Source: Kitasatospora viridis (GTDB taxonomy: Bacteria > Actinomycetota > Actinomycetes > Streptomycetales > Streptomycetaceae). From it: a stretch of 64,000 nt of DNA. The notes beneath the pieces are model-generated. The model had not been told where the DNA came from and did no database searches. It saw only the letters and a program-made list of their open reading frames with translations. Positions 17,393 to 25,747 of the stretch are shown here, piece after piece (position 1 is the stretch's first letter; the number at the start of each line of letters is the position of its first letter). The position numbers and the translations under genes were made by a program. Where the stretch lies: positions 1,201,501 to 1,265,500 of the forward strand of contig NZ_VIWT01000001.1 in assembly GCF_007829815.1 (NCBI RefSeq), read 5' to 3'.

Positions 17393-17429
17393 TGGCACGC
17401 AGTGTCTTTACGAGTGGCACAGGGTGCCA
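17393..17429. promoter_or_regulatory. Paired operator candidates upstream of ccr
   Basis: 17393-17407 (TGGCAC-GCA-GTGTCT) and 17415-17429 (TGGCAC-AGG-GTGCCA, perfect) have centres 22 bases apart, i.e. two helical turns. They lie about 195-230 bases upstream of the ccr start, in the 335-base gap after the terminator. The arrangement suggests cooperative binding of two TetR dimers on one face of the DNA (inference). Confidence 0.6.
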
Positions 17430-17623
17430 GTAGCTTGTTACCCACCAGTCGCGGCGCCGCGGCTCCCCACCTCGGCGCGCCGTCGTCAGGCGTCCCCACA
17501 CCCCGGGGACGAGCCAGCACCACCAGCAAACCCACCCAACGTCCCACTGCGAAGCCGGTGTCCGCTCCCGGCTCCCCCAGACGCCCTGTGCGCCCTCACA
17601 CAGGTACGCCTTCGGAGGCAGCC

Positions 17624-18961
17624 ATGAAGGAAATCCTCGACGCGATCCTCAGCGCCGACAGCACGTCCGCGGACTTCGCCGCGCTCAAGCTCCCCGAGTC
17701 CTACCGGGCGGTCACGCTCCACAAGGACGAGGAGCAGATGTTCGCCGGCCAGGCCAGCCGCGACAAGGACCCGCGCCAGTCGCTCCACCTGGACGACGTG
17801 GCGCTGCCCGAACTCGGCCCGGGCGAGGCCCTGGTGGCCGTGATGGCCAGCGCGGTCAACTACAACACCGTCTGGTCCTCGATCTTCGAGCCGGTCTCCA
17901 CCTTCGGCTTCCTGGAGCGCTACGGCCGGCTCTCGCCGCTGACCAAGCGCCACGACCTGCCCTACCACGTGCTCGGCTCCGACCTGGCCGGCGTGGTGCT
18001 GCGCACCGGCGCCGGGGTCAACGCCTGGAAGCCGGGCGACGAGGTGGTCGCGCACTGCCTGTCGGTCGAGCTGGAGAGCCCGGACGGGCACAACGACACG
18101 ATGATGGACCCGGAGCAGCGGATCTGGGGCTTCGAGACCAACTTCGGCGGCCTGGCCCAGATCGCCCTGGTGAAGAGCAACCAGCTGCTGCCCAAGCCGG
18201 CCCACCTGACCTGGGAGGAGGCCGCCTCCCCCGGACTGGTCAACTCCACCGCCTACCGCCAGCTGGTCAGCCAGAACGGCGCGGGCATGAAGCAGGGCGA
18301 CAACGTGCTGATCTGGGGCGCCAGCGGCGGCCTCGGCTCGTACGCCACCCAGTACGCGCTGGCCGGCGGCGCCACCCCGATCTGCGTGGTCTCCAGCCCG
18401 CAGAAGGCGGAGATCTGCCGGGCGATGGGCGCCGAGGCGATCATCGACCGCAGCGCCGAGGGATACCGGTTCTGGAAGGACGAGCACAACCAGGACCCGC
18501 GCGAGTGGAAGCGCCTGGGCGGGAAGATCCGCGAGTTCACCGGTGGCGAGGACGTGGACATCGTCTTCGAGCACCCGGGCCGGGAGACCTTCGGCGCCTC
18601 GGTCTACGTGACCCGCAAGGGCGGCACCATCGTCACCTGCGCCTCCACCTCGGGCTTCATGCACCAGTACGACAACCGCTACCTGTGGATGTCGCTCAAG
18701 CGGATCGTCGGCTCGCACTTCGCCAACTACCGCGAGGCGCACGAGGCCAACCGCCTGGTCGCCAAGGGCAAGATCCACCCGACCGTCTCCAAGGTCTACT
18801 CGCTGGAGCAGACCGGCCAAGCCGCCCTGGACGTGCACCAGAACAAGCACCAGGGCAAGGTCGGCGTGCTCTGCCTGGCCCCGCAGGAGGGCCTGGGCGT
18901 GCGCGACCACGAGCTGCGCGCCAAGCACGAGAAGGCCATCAACCGCTTCAGGAACGTCTGA
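17624..18961 (+). CDS. ccr: Crotonyl-CoA carboxylase/reductase
   Basis: The product is 445 aa, the usual length. The ATG at 17624 has GGAGG 6 bases upstream; the frame extends further but without signals. It is a medium-chain dehydrogenase/reductase with the Ccr-specific N-terminus (EILDAILSADSTSADFAALKLPESYRAVTL) and long inserts. The NADPH loop is WGASGGLGSYATQYALAGG near residues 228-246, and FEHPGRETFGASVYVTRKGG lies near 310-330. It reductively carboxylates crotonyl-CoA to (2S)-ethylmalonyl-CoA, the committing step of the EMC pathway and a supplier of ethylmalonyl extender units for polyketides. It is one base from the mutase gene, so they form an operon. Confidence 0.97.
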   Translation: MKEILDAILSADSTSADFAALKLPESYRAVTLHKDEEQMFAGQASRDKDPRQSLHLDDVALPELGPGEALVAVMASAVNYNTVWSSIFEPVSTFGFLERYGRLSPLTKRHDLPYHVLGSDLAGVVLRTGAGVNAWKPGDEVVAHCLSVELESPDGHNDTMMDPEQRIWGFETNFGGLAQIALVKSNQLLPKPAHLTWEEAASPGLVNSTAYRQLVSQNGAGMKQGDNVLIWGASGGLGSYATQYALAGGATPICVVSSPQKAEICRAMGAEAIIDRSAEGYRFWKDEHNQDPREWKRLGGKIREFTGGEDVDIVFEHPGRETFGASVYVTRKGGTIVTCASTSGFMHQYDNRYLWMSLKRIVGSHFANYREAHEANRLVAKGKIHPTVSKVYSLEQTGQAALDVHQNKHQGKVGVLCLAPQEGLGVRDHELRAKHEKAINRFRNV

Positions 18962-18962
18962 C

Positions 18963-20999
18963 ATGACAGAGCGTCAGCAGCGAGACCGCCCCTGGTTGAT
19001 GCGCACCTACGCCGGCCACTCCACCGCGGCGGACTCCAACGCGCTCTACCGCCGCAACCTGGCGAAGGGTCAGACCGGCCTCTCGGTCGCCTTCGACCTG
19101 CCCACCCAGACCGGCTACGACTCGGACCACGTGCTGGCCCGCGGCGAGGTCGGCCGGGTCGGCGTGCCGGTCGGGCACATCGGCGACATGCGCACCCTGT
19201 TCGACGGCATCCCGCTCGAACTGACCAACACCTCGATGACCATCAACGCCACCGCGATGTGGCTGCTGGCGCTCTACCAGTCGGTCGCCGAGGAGCAGGG
19301 CGCGGACGTCGCCAAGCTCACCGGCACCACCCAGAACGACATCATCAAGGAGTACCTGTCGCGCGGGACGCACGTCTTCCCGCCCGGCCCCTCGGTGCGG
19401 CTGATCACCGACATGATCGCCTACACCGTCGGCAACATCCCCAAGTGGAACCCGATCAACATCTGCAGCTACCACCTGCAGGAGGCCGGGGCCACGCCGG
19501 TCCAGGAGATCGCCTTCGCGATGTGCACGGCGATCGCGGTGCTGGACGCGGTGCGCGACTCCGGCCAGGTGCCGGCCGAGCGGATGGGCGAGGTGGTCGG
19601 CCGGATCTCCTTCTTCGTGAACGCGGGCGTCCGGTTCGTCGAGGAGATGTGCAAGCTGCGCGCCTTCGGGCAGCTCTGGGAGAAGGTCACCCTGGAGCGC
19701 TACGGCATCCAGGACCCCAAGCAGCGCCGGTTCCGCTACGGCGTGCAGGTCAACTCGCTGGGCCTGACCGAGGCCCAGCCGGAGAACAACGTCCAGCGGA
19801 TCGTGCTGGAGATGCTGGCCGTCACCCTCTCCAAGGACGCCCGGGCCCGCGCCGTGCAACTGCCCGCCTGGAACGAGGCGCTGGGCCTGCCCCGGCCCTG
19901 GGACCAGCAGTGGTCGCTGCGGATCCAGCAGGTGCTGGCCTACGAGTCGGACCTGCTGGAGTACGGCGACATCTTCAACGGGTCACCCGTGATCGAGGGC
20001 AAGACCGCCGAACTGCTGGCCGGCGCCGAGGCGGAGATCGCCAAGGTGCTGGAGCAGGGCGGAGTGGTCGCGGCCGTCGAGTCCGGCTACCTGAAGTCCG
20101 CGCTGGTCGCCTCGCACGCCGAGCGGCGGGCCCGGATCGAGGCCGGCGAGGACAAGATCGTCGGGGTGAACTGCTTCGACACCACCGAGGAGAGCCCGCT
20201 CACCGCCGACCTGGACACCGCGATCATGGTGGTGGACCCGGCCAGCGAGCAGGCCGTGCTGAACGGCCTGAAGCTCTGGAAGGCCGACCGCGACGAGGCC
20301 GCCGCCCAGGCGGCGCTGGCCGAGCTCAAGCGGGTCGCCGGGACCACCGAGAACCTGATGGCCGCCACCCTGGCCTGCGCCCGGGCCGGCGTGACCACCG
20401 GCGAGTGGTCCTTCGCGCTGCGCGAGGTGTTCGGCGAGTACCGGGCCCCCACCGGGGTGGGCGGCGCGCCCGTCGCGGTGGCCGCCGAGCCCGGCGGCGA
20501 ACTGGAGCGGGTGCGCGCGGCGGTGGCCGCCACCGCCGCGGAGCTGGGCACCGGCAAGCTGCGCCTGCTGGTCGGCAAGCCGGGCCTGGACGGCCACTCC
20601 AACGGCGCCGAGCAGATCGCGGTGCGGGCCCGGGACGCCGGCTTCGAGGTGGTCTACCAGGGCATCCGGCTGACGCCGGAACAGATCGTCTCGGCCGCCG
20701 TGGCGGAGGACGTGCACTGCGTGGGGCTGTCGATCCTCTCCGGTGCGCACCCGGAGCTGGTTCCGGACGTCCTGCAGCGGCTGCGCCGCGCCGGGGTGGA
20801 GGATGTGCCGGTGATCGTCGGTGGCATCATCCCCGCAGCGGACGCCGAGGCCCTGAAGGCCGCCGGTGTCGCCGCCGTCTTCACCCCGAAGGACTTCGGC
20901 ATCACGACCATCATCGGCAGGATCGTCGAGGAGATCCGGCTGGCCAACCACCTCGCCCCCATCCTCGGCGAATCGATCAAGGAAGAGACCCTCGCATGA
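18963..20999 (+). CDS. meaA: Ethylmalonyl-CoA mutase (MeaA-type, B12-dependent)
   Basis: The product is 678 aa. The N-terminal methylmalonyl-CoA-mutase-type TIM barrel (RPWLMRTYAGHSTAADSN, FDLPTQTGYDSDHVLARGEVG) covers about residues 8-520. The C-terminal B12-binding domain starts near 540, with LDGHSNGAEQIA carrying the DxHxxG lower-ligand motif. It isomerises ethylmalonyl-CoA to methylsuccinyl-CoA using adenosylcobalamin. It is a single-polypeptide mutase, unlike MutAB. Its stop codon overlaps the next start (ATGA), giving translational coupling. Cobalamin synthesis genes start only ~8.5 kb downstream. Confidence 0.95.
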   Translation: MTERQQRDRPWLMRTYAGHSTAADSNALYRRNLAKGQTGLSVAFDLPTQTGYDSDHVLARGEVGRVGVPVGHIGDMRTLFDGIPLELTNTSMTINATAMWLLALYQSVAEEQGADVAKLTGTTQNDIIKEYLSRGTHVFPPGPSVRLITDMIAYTVGNIPKWNPINICSYHLQEAGATPVQEIAFAMCTAIAVLDAVRDSGQVPAERMGEVVGRISFFVNAGVRFVEEMCKLRAFGQLWEKVTLERYGIQDPKQRRFRYGVQVNSLGLTEAQPENNVQRIVLEMLAVTLSKDARARAVQLPAWNEALGLPRPWDQQWSLRIQQVLAYESDLLEYGDIFNGSPVIEGKTAELLAGAEAEIAKVLEQGGVVAAVESGYLKSALVASHAERRARIEAGEDKIVGVNCFDTTEESPLTADLDTAIMVVDPASEQAVLNGLKLWKADRDEAAAQAALAELKRVAGTTENLMAATLACARAGVTTGEWSFALREVFGEYRAPTGVGGAPVAVAAEPGGELERVRAAVAATAAELGTGKLRLLVGKPGLDGHSNGAEQIAVRARDAGFEVVYQGIRLTPEQIVSAAVAEDVHCVGLSILSGAHPELVPDVLQRLRRAGVEDVPVIVGGIIPAADAEALKAAGVAAVFTPKDFGITTIIGRIVEEIRLANHLAPILGESIKEETLA

Positions 21000-21958
21000 C
21001 TTCGGTGAACCGCCTGCGCCCCCGCCGCTCCTGCCTCGCCGTGCCGGGCAGCAACCCGCGCTTCCTGGAGAAGGCCCAGGGCCTGCCGGCCGACCAGGTC
21101 TTCCTCGACCTGGAGGACGCCTGCGCCCCGCTGGTCAAGGAGAGCGCCCGGCACCACATCGTGGACGCGCTGAACAACGGCGACTGGGGCAACAAGACCA
21201 AGGTGGTCCGGGTCAACGACTGGACCACCCACTGGACCTACCGCGACGTCATCACGGTGGTCGAGGGCGCGGGCCAGAACCTGGACTGCATCATGCTGCC
21301 CAAGGTGCAGGACGCCGAGCAGGTGAAGGCGCTGGACCTGCTGCTCACCCAGATCGAGAAGACGGTCGGCCTGGAGGTCGGCAAGATCGGCATCGAGGCG
21401 CAGATCGAGAACGCCAAGGGCCTGGTCAACGTCGACGCGATCGCCGCCGCCTCGCCCCGGCTGGAGACCATCATCTTCGGCCCGGCCGACTTCATGGCCT
21501 CGATCAACATGAAGTCGCTGGTGGTCGGCGAGCAGCCGCCCGGCTACCCGGCCGACGCCTACCACTACATCCTGATGCGCATCCTGATGGCCGCCCGGGC
21601 CAACGACCTGCAGGCGATCGACGGCCCCTACCTGCAGATCCGCAACCCCGACGGCTTCCGCGAGGTGGCCGGCCGGGCCGCCGCGCTGGGCTTCGACGGC
21701 AAGTGGGTGCTGCACCCGGACCAGGTCGGCATCGCCAACGAGGTCTTCTCCCCCTCCCAGGAGGACTACGACCACGCCGAGCTGATCCTGGACGCCTACA
21801 CCTGGGCCACCTCGGAGGCCGGCGGCTTCAAGGGCTCGGCGATGCTCGGCGACGAGATGATCGACGAGGCCTCCCGCAAGATGGCGCTGGTGATCGCCGG
21901 CAAGGGCCGCGCGGCCGGCTTCACCCGCACCTCCAAGTTCGAAGCCCCGGAGGCCTGA
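20996..21958 (+). CDS. mcl: CitE-like lyase: malyl-CoA/beta-methylmalyl-CoA lyase
   Basis: The product is 320 aa from the ATG at 20996, overlapping the mutase stop by four bases. It is an HpcH/HpaI aldolase (CitE) TIM barrel: RRSCLAVPGSNPRFLEKAQ at the start, DQVFLDLEDACAP with metal/acid residues, KTKVVRVNDW, QIENAKGLVNVDAIA and IIFGPADFMASI. In the EMC pathway this family cleaves beta-methylmalyl-CoA to glyoxylate and propionyl-CoA. Co-translation with meaA and proximity to the MaoC gene support that step. A malyl-CoA lyase or thioesterase activity cannot be excluded. Confidence 0.9.
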   Translation: MTSVNRLRPRRSCLAVPGSNPRFLEKAQGLPADQVFLDLEDACAPLVKESARHHIVDALNNGDWGNKTKVVRVNDWTTHWTYRDVITVVEGAGQNLDCIMLPKVQDAEQVKALDLLLTQIEKTVGLEVGKIGIEAQIENAKGLVNVDAIAAASPRLETIIFGPADFMASINMKSLVVGEQPPGYPADAYHYILMRILMAARANDLQAIDGPYLQIRNPDGFREVAGRAAALGFDGKWVLHPDQVGIANEVFSPSQEDYDHAELILDAYTWATSEAGGFKGSAMLGDEMIDEASRKMALVIAGKGRAAGFTRTSKFEAPEA

Positions 21959-21961
21959 GCC

Positions 21962-22471
21962 ATGCAGTTCGGACGCACCTACGAGGAGTTCGAGGTCGGC
22001 GCGGTCTACAAGCACTGGCCCGGCAAGACGGTCACCGAGTACGACGACCACCTCTTCTGCCTGCTGACCATGAACCACCACCCGCTCCACATGGACACCA
22101 ACTATGCGGAGAACACCACGGACTTCAAGAAGAACGTGGTGGTGGGCAACTACGTCTACTCGCTGCTGCTGGGCATGTCCGTGCCGGACGTCTCCGGCAA
22201 GGCGATCGCCAACCTGGAGATCGAGTCGCTGCGCCACGTGGCGCCGACCTTCCACGGCGACACCATCTACGGCGAGACCAAGGTGCTCGACAAGTGGCCG
22301 TCCAAGTCCAAGGACGACCGCGGCATCGTCTACGTCGAGACCACCGGCTACAAGCAGGACGGCACGGTCGTCTGCCTCTTCCGCCGCAAGGTGATGGTGC
22401 CGACCGCGACCTACATCGAGGCGCGCGGCGGCGAGCAGCCGGCCCGCCCCGAGCCGCAGCCGCGGGGCTGA
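21962..22471 (+). CDS. MaoC-family hydratase, probable mesaconyl-CoA hydratase
   Basis: The product is 169 aa, a single hotdog domain. The start FGRTYEEFEVGAVYKHWPGKTVTEYDDHLF carries the aspartate, and NHHPLHMDTNYAENT the histidine, of the MaoC hydratase motif; NYVYSLLLGMSV follows. It is three bases after the lyase stop and clearly in the same operon. The likely reaction is mesaconyl-CoA to beta-methylmalyl-CoA. Proteobacterial Mch is about twice this length, so the actinobacterial version probably works as a dimer (inference). Confidence 0.87.
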   Translation: MQFGRTYEEFEVGAVYKHWPGKTVTEYDDHLFCLLTMNHHPLHMDTNYAENTTDFKKNVVVGNYVYSLLLGMSVPDVSGKAIANLEIESLRHVAPTFHGDTIYGETKVLDKWPSKSKDDRGIVYVETTGYKQDGTVVCLFRRKVMVPTATYIEARGGEQPARPEPQPRG

Positions 22472-22524
22472 CGGCCCGACAGACCCCCGGGGGCGGGCGC
22501 CGTCATCGCCCACACCTCCGGCCA

Positions 22525-22559
22525 GGGGCCCCGCGGAAGACCACGCTCCGCGGGGCCCC
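22525..22559 (+). terminator. Strong hairpin between the hydratase and mcd genes
   Basis: A perfect 13-bp stem (GGGGCCCCGCGGA and its complement) with a 9-base loop lies in the 126-base gap inside the EMC gene string. It could terminate, attenuate or stabilise the upstream mRNA before mcd. The mcd gene may therefore have its own promoter or depend on read-through. Confidence 0.65.
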
Positions 22560-22597
22560 GACCCCCACCCTCAGCAGACAGACTTTGGAGCCGCACG

Positions 22598-23800
22598 ATG
22601 GGACGCCTCGCACAGACCGACGGCCTCACCGAGATCCAGCGGGACATCCTCGCCACCGTGCGGGAGTTCGTCGACAAGGAGATCATCCCGGTCGCCACCG
22701 AGCTGGAGCACAAGGACGAGTACCCGACCGCGATCGTCGAGGGGATGAAGCAGCTCGGCCTGTTCGGGCTGACCATCCCCGAGGAGTACGGCGGCCTCGG
22801 CGAGTCGCTGCTCACCTACGCCCTGGTGGTGGAGGAGATCGCCCGCGGCTGGATGTCGGTCTCCGGGATCGTCAACACCCACTTCATCGTCGCCCACATG
22901 ATCAACGCGCACGGCACCCAGGAGCAGAAGGACTACTTCCTGCCGAAGATGGCGGCCGGTGAGATCCGCGGCGCCTTCTCGATGTCCGAGCCGGCGCTGG
23001 GCTCCGACGTGGCCGCGATCTCCACCAAGGGCGTCAAGGACGGCGACTACTACGTCCTGAACGGCCAGAAGATGTGGCTGACCAACGGCGGCACCTCGAC
23101 CCTGGTCGCGGTGCTGTGCAAGACCGACGAGGGCGGCAGCACCCCGTACAAGAACATGACCACCTTCCTGATCGAGAAGACCCCCGGGTTCGGCGCGAAC
23201 CCGACCGTCCCGGGCCTCACCGTGCCCGGCAAGATCGAGAAGATGGGCTACAAGGGCGTCGACACCACCGAACTGGTGCTCCAGGACGTCCGGATCCCGG
23301 CCGACCGGATCCTCGGCGGCGTCCCGGGCAAGGGCTTCTACCAGATGATGGACGGCGTCGAGGTGGGCCGGGTCAACGTGGCCGCCCGCGGCTGCGGGGT
23401 CGCCCGCCGGGCCTTCGAGCTGGGCATCTCCTACGCCCAGCAGCGCACCACCTTCGGCAAGAAGATCGCCGAGCACCAGGCGATCCAGTTCAAGCTGGCC
23501 GAGATGGCCACCAAGGTCGAGGCCGCGCACCAGATGATGGTGATGGCCGCCCGCAAGAAGGACAGCGGCGAGCGCAACGACCTGGAGGCCGGCATGGCCA
23601 AGTACCTGGCCTCCGAGTACTGCAAGGAGGTCGTGGAGGACGCCTTCCGGATCCACGGCGGCTACGGCTTCTCCAAGGAGTACGAGATCGAGCGGCTCTA
23701 CCGGGAGGCCCCGATGCTGCTGATCGGTGAAGGCACGGCGGAGATCCAGAAGATGATCGTGGGACGGCGTCTGCTGGAGGAGTACAAGATCGCCCAGTGA
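22598..23800 (+). CDS. mcd: Acyl-CoA dehydrogenase, probable methylsuccinyl-CoA dehydrogenase
   Basis: The product is 400 aa, a canonical acyl-CoA dehydrogenase: N-terminal helices with YGGLGESLLTYALVVEEIARG, a middle FAD-binding strand region (FSMSEPALGSDVAAI, WLTNGGTSTLVAVL), and a C-terminal four-helix domain with GRVNVAARGCGVARRAFELG, YAQQRTTFGKKIAEHQAIQF and RIHGGYGFSKEYEIERLYREAP. It oxidises methylsuccinyl-CoA to mesaconyl-CoA in the EMC pathway, passing electrons to ETF. The assignment comes from the operon context; the sequence alone only says acyl-CoA dehydrogenase. The start ATG has TGGAG upstream. Confidence 0.88.
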   Translation: MGRLAQTDGLTEIQRDILATVREFVDKEIIPVATELEHKDEYPTAIVEGMKQLGLFGLTIPEEYGGLGESLLTYALVVEEIARGWMSVSGIVNTHFIVAHMINAHGTQEQKDYFLPKMAAGEIRGAFSMSEPALGSDVAAISTKGVKDGDYYVLNGQKMWLTNGGTSTLVAVLCKTDEGGSTPYKNMTTFLIEKTPGFGANPTVPGLTVPGKIEKMGYKGVDTTELVLQDVRIPADRILGGVPGKGFYQMMDGVEVGRVNVAARGCGVARRAFELGISYAQQRTTFGKKIAEHQAIQFKLAEMATKVEAAHQMMVMAARKKDSGERNDLEAGMAKYLASEYCKEVVEDAFRIHGGYGFSKEYEIERLYREAPMLLIGEGTAEIQKMIVGRRLLEEYKIAQ

Positions 23801-23806
23801 GCCCGG

Positions 23807-23830
23807 CCGGGGCCCCGCCGGGGGCCCCGG
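23807..23830 (+). terminator. Terminator closing the EMC operon
   Basis: CCGGGGCCCC and GGGGCCCCGG form a 10-bp stem with a GCCG loop, beginning 6 bases after the mcd stop. Confidence 0.7.
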
Positions 23831-24098
23831 TCCGACCGTCTCAGCGGCCCGGCCCGCGGAGCTGAGACAAGACTCACTGACCTTCGCCGAACCCTTGGGG
23901 AACCGGCAGGACGGCGGCTACGGTCGTACACGTAGCGCGTGCACTCCGGCACGGCATGAGGCAGTTGAACGAGCAGGCGGGTTGCCCACCCACCACCTGC
24001 TCCCGATAGCATCCACCGGGACAGCAGCTGTCCCCTTATCACCCGATCCCGCGGTGGCCCACTCCAGCGGCCATGATCCCCCGCGACAAAGGTCTTCG

Positions 24099-24791
24099 AT
24101 GCCCATCAGCCCGTCCCCTCACTCCTCCGTCACTGAGCGCGATCCCTTCGCTCCCGAGTCGGCAGGCCGGCGTCCTCGCGTGACCATCGCGCGCGGAGCC
24201 ACTCCCTGGTTCGTCCCGACCCTGGCCACCGCGGCCCTGACCACCGCCCTCAGCCGGCGGAACGGCAAGTGGGCCCTGGCTGCGGTCCCGGCCTGCGCGC
24301 TCAGCGCGGGCATGCTGTGGTTCTTCCGCGACCCGGAGCGTGAGATCGGCGCCGGCAGAGTGATCTCGCCGGCCGACGGCGTGGTGCAGAGCATCGATGC
24401 CTGGCCGGACGGCCGGACCCGGGTCGCGATCTTCATGAGCCCGCTCAACGTGCACGTCAACCGCGCGCCGCTGCCCGGCACGGTGACCTCGGTCGAGCAC
24501 ATCGCGGGCGGCTTCGTGCCGGCCTTCAACAAGGACAGCGACCGCAACGAGCGGGTGGTCTGGCACTTCGAGACCGAGCTGGGCGACATCGAGATGGTGC
24601 AGATCGCGGGCGCCGTGGCGCGCCGCATCGTGCCGTACGTCCCGGCCGGCACCAAGGTCGAGCAGGGCGAGCGGATCGGCCTGATCCGCTTCGGCTCCCG
24701 CGTCGACACCTACCTCCCGGCCGGCGTCGAGGTCGGCGTCACGGTCGGCCAGAAGACGACGGCGGGGGTGACACGCCTTGACCGTGACTGA
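24099..24791 (+). CDS. psd: Phosphatidylserine decarboxylase proenzyme
   Basis: The product is 230 aa from the ATG at 24099 (AAAGG upstream), the short form of PSD. A hydrophobic N-terminal segment near residues 33-70 (FVPTLATAALTTALS, LAAVPACALSAGMLWFFRDPERE) anchors it to the membrane. ISPADGVVQSIDAW and MSPLNVHVNRAPLPGTV are family motifs. The C-terminal RFGSRVDTYLP contains the Gly-Ser autocleavage site that generates the pyruvoyl cofactor. It converts phosphatidylserine to phosphatidylethanolamine. Its 3' end overlaps pssA by 14 bases, so the two PE-synthesis steps are co-translated. Confidence 0.95.
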   Translation: MPISPSPHSSVTERDPFAPESAGRRPRVTIARGATPWFVPTLATAALTTALSRRNGKWALAAVPACALSAGMLWFFRDPEREIGAGRVISPADGVVQSIDAWPDGRTRVAIFMSPLNVHVNRAPLPGTVTSVEHIAGGFVPAFNKDSDRNERVVWHFETELGDIEMVQIAGAVARRIVPYVPAGTKVEQGERIGLIRFGSRVDTYLPAGVEVGVTVGQKTTAGVTRLDRD

Positions 24792-25674
24792 TCCCGAGAC
24801 CCTGGTCGGCCTCGGCGATGATGACGACTCGGAGGAGACCGAGCTGCGTCGGCGCCGCTGGGCGCGCGACCGCGAACTGCGGGCGCCGCGCCCGCCGCAG
24901 GCGCTCTCCACCGCCGACTTCCTGACCCTGGGCAACGCGGTCTGCGGTTTCCTCGCGATCTACTCCGTCACCACCAACATGCTGATCCCGCACATCACCG
25001 GGAACGGCGGCGGTGGCGGCGTGGTGCGGCACGGTGCGGCCACCGCGGTGACCCTGCTGCTGCTCGGCGCCATGTGCGACCTCTTCGACGGCCTGGTGGC
25101 CCGCAAGCTGCGCTCCTCGGCGCTCGGTGCGGAGCTGGACAACCTGGCCGACCTGATCAGCTTCGGCATCGCGCCGGCCTACTTCGTCGCGGTCTGGGGG
25201 ATCGTCTCCCCCGGCACCAACCAGGGACTGTCCGCCTTCATCGCGCTGACCGTGCTGCTCGCGGTGGTGCTGCGGCTGGCCCGGTTCTCCGCGGTGAAGA
25301 TGCGCCCCGGGGTGTTCCAGGGCATGCCGTGCCCGATGGGCGCCATGACGGTGATCGCCATCGTGCTGCTCGACCCGCCGTTCCTGGCCGGCCTGCTGGC
25401 CATCTTCGGCGTGGCCTACCTGATGGTCAGCCAGGTCGAGTACCCGAAGCCGCAGGGCCTGCTGGCGACCGCCACGCTGGGCTGGATCGTGGTCTCGATC
25501 GGCTGCCTGGCCGCCTGGGCGGCCGGCCTGCCCGGTGGCGACGTGCTGATGCACATCGGCGCCTTCGCCCAGATCGCGCTGGCGGCCACCGCCCCGATGC
25601 TGGTGATCCGCCGCAAGGTGGGCCAGAAGGTCGGCGACGTGCGGGCCCGCCGGGCCAGCGCCCGCGACTGCTGA
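24778..25674 (+). CDS. pssA: CDP-diacylglycerol-serine O-phosphatidyltransferase
   Basis: The product is 298 aa. The CDP-alcohol phosphotransferase signature is complete: CDLFDGLVARKLRSSALG followed by AELDNLAD gives DxxDGxxAR...GxxxDxxxD near residues 100-126. About eight membrane helices are visible, starting with FLTLGNAVCGFLAIYSV. A charged cytoplasmic leader (DDDDSEETELRRRRWARDREL) precedes them. It makes phosphatidylserine for Psd. TTG 24778 gives the overlap with psd; a GTG six bases later is an equally good start. Confidence 0.95.
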   Translation: MTVTDPETLVGLGDDDDSEETELRRRRWARDRELRAPRPPQALSTADFLTLGNAVCGFLAIYSVTTNMLIPHITGNGGGGGVVRHGAATAVTLLLLGAMCDLFDGLVARKLRSSALGAELDNLADLISFGIAPAYFVAVWGIVSPGTNQGLSAFIALTVLLAVVLRLARFSAVKMRPGVFQGMPCPMGAMTVIAIVLLDPPFLAGLLAIFGVAYLMVSQVEYPKPQGLLATATLGWIVVSIGCLAAWAAGLPGGDVLMHIGAFAQIALAATAPMLVIRRKVGQKVGDVRARRASARDC

Positions 25675-25691
25675 CCGACGCCAGACACCGC

Positions 25692-25725
25692 GAAGGGCCC
25701 CGGAACCACGGTTCCGGGGCCCTTC
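25692..25725. terminator. Bidirectional terminator after pssA
   Basis: A perfect 15-bp stem (GAAGGGCCCCGGAAC and its complement) with a CACG tetraloop lies between the convergent stops of pssA and the minus-strand gene at 25748. Confidence 0.9.
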
Positions 25726-25747
25726 CGCATGACCAGCTGACGGACGC

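Noticed and set aside
17393..17429. TGGCAC resembling the -24 element of sigma-54 promoters
   Set aside because: Actinomycetes of this type lack sigma-54, and the sites are symmetric dyads with no TTGC at the right spacing.
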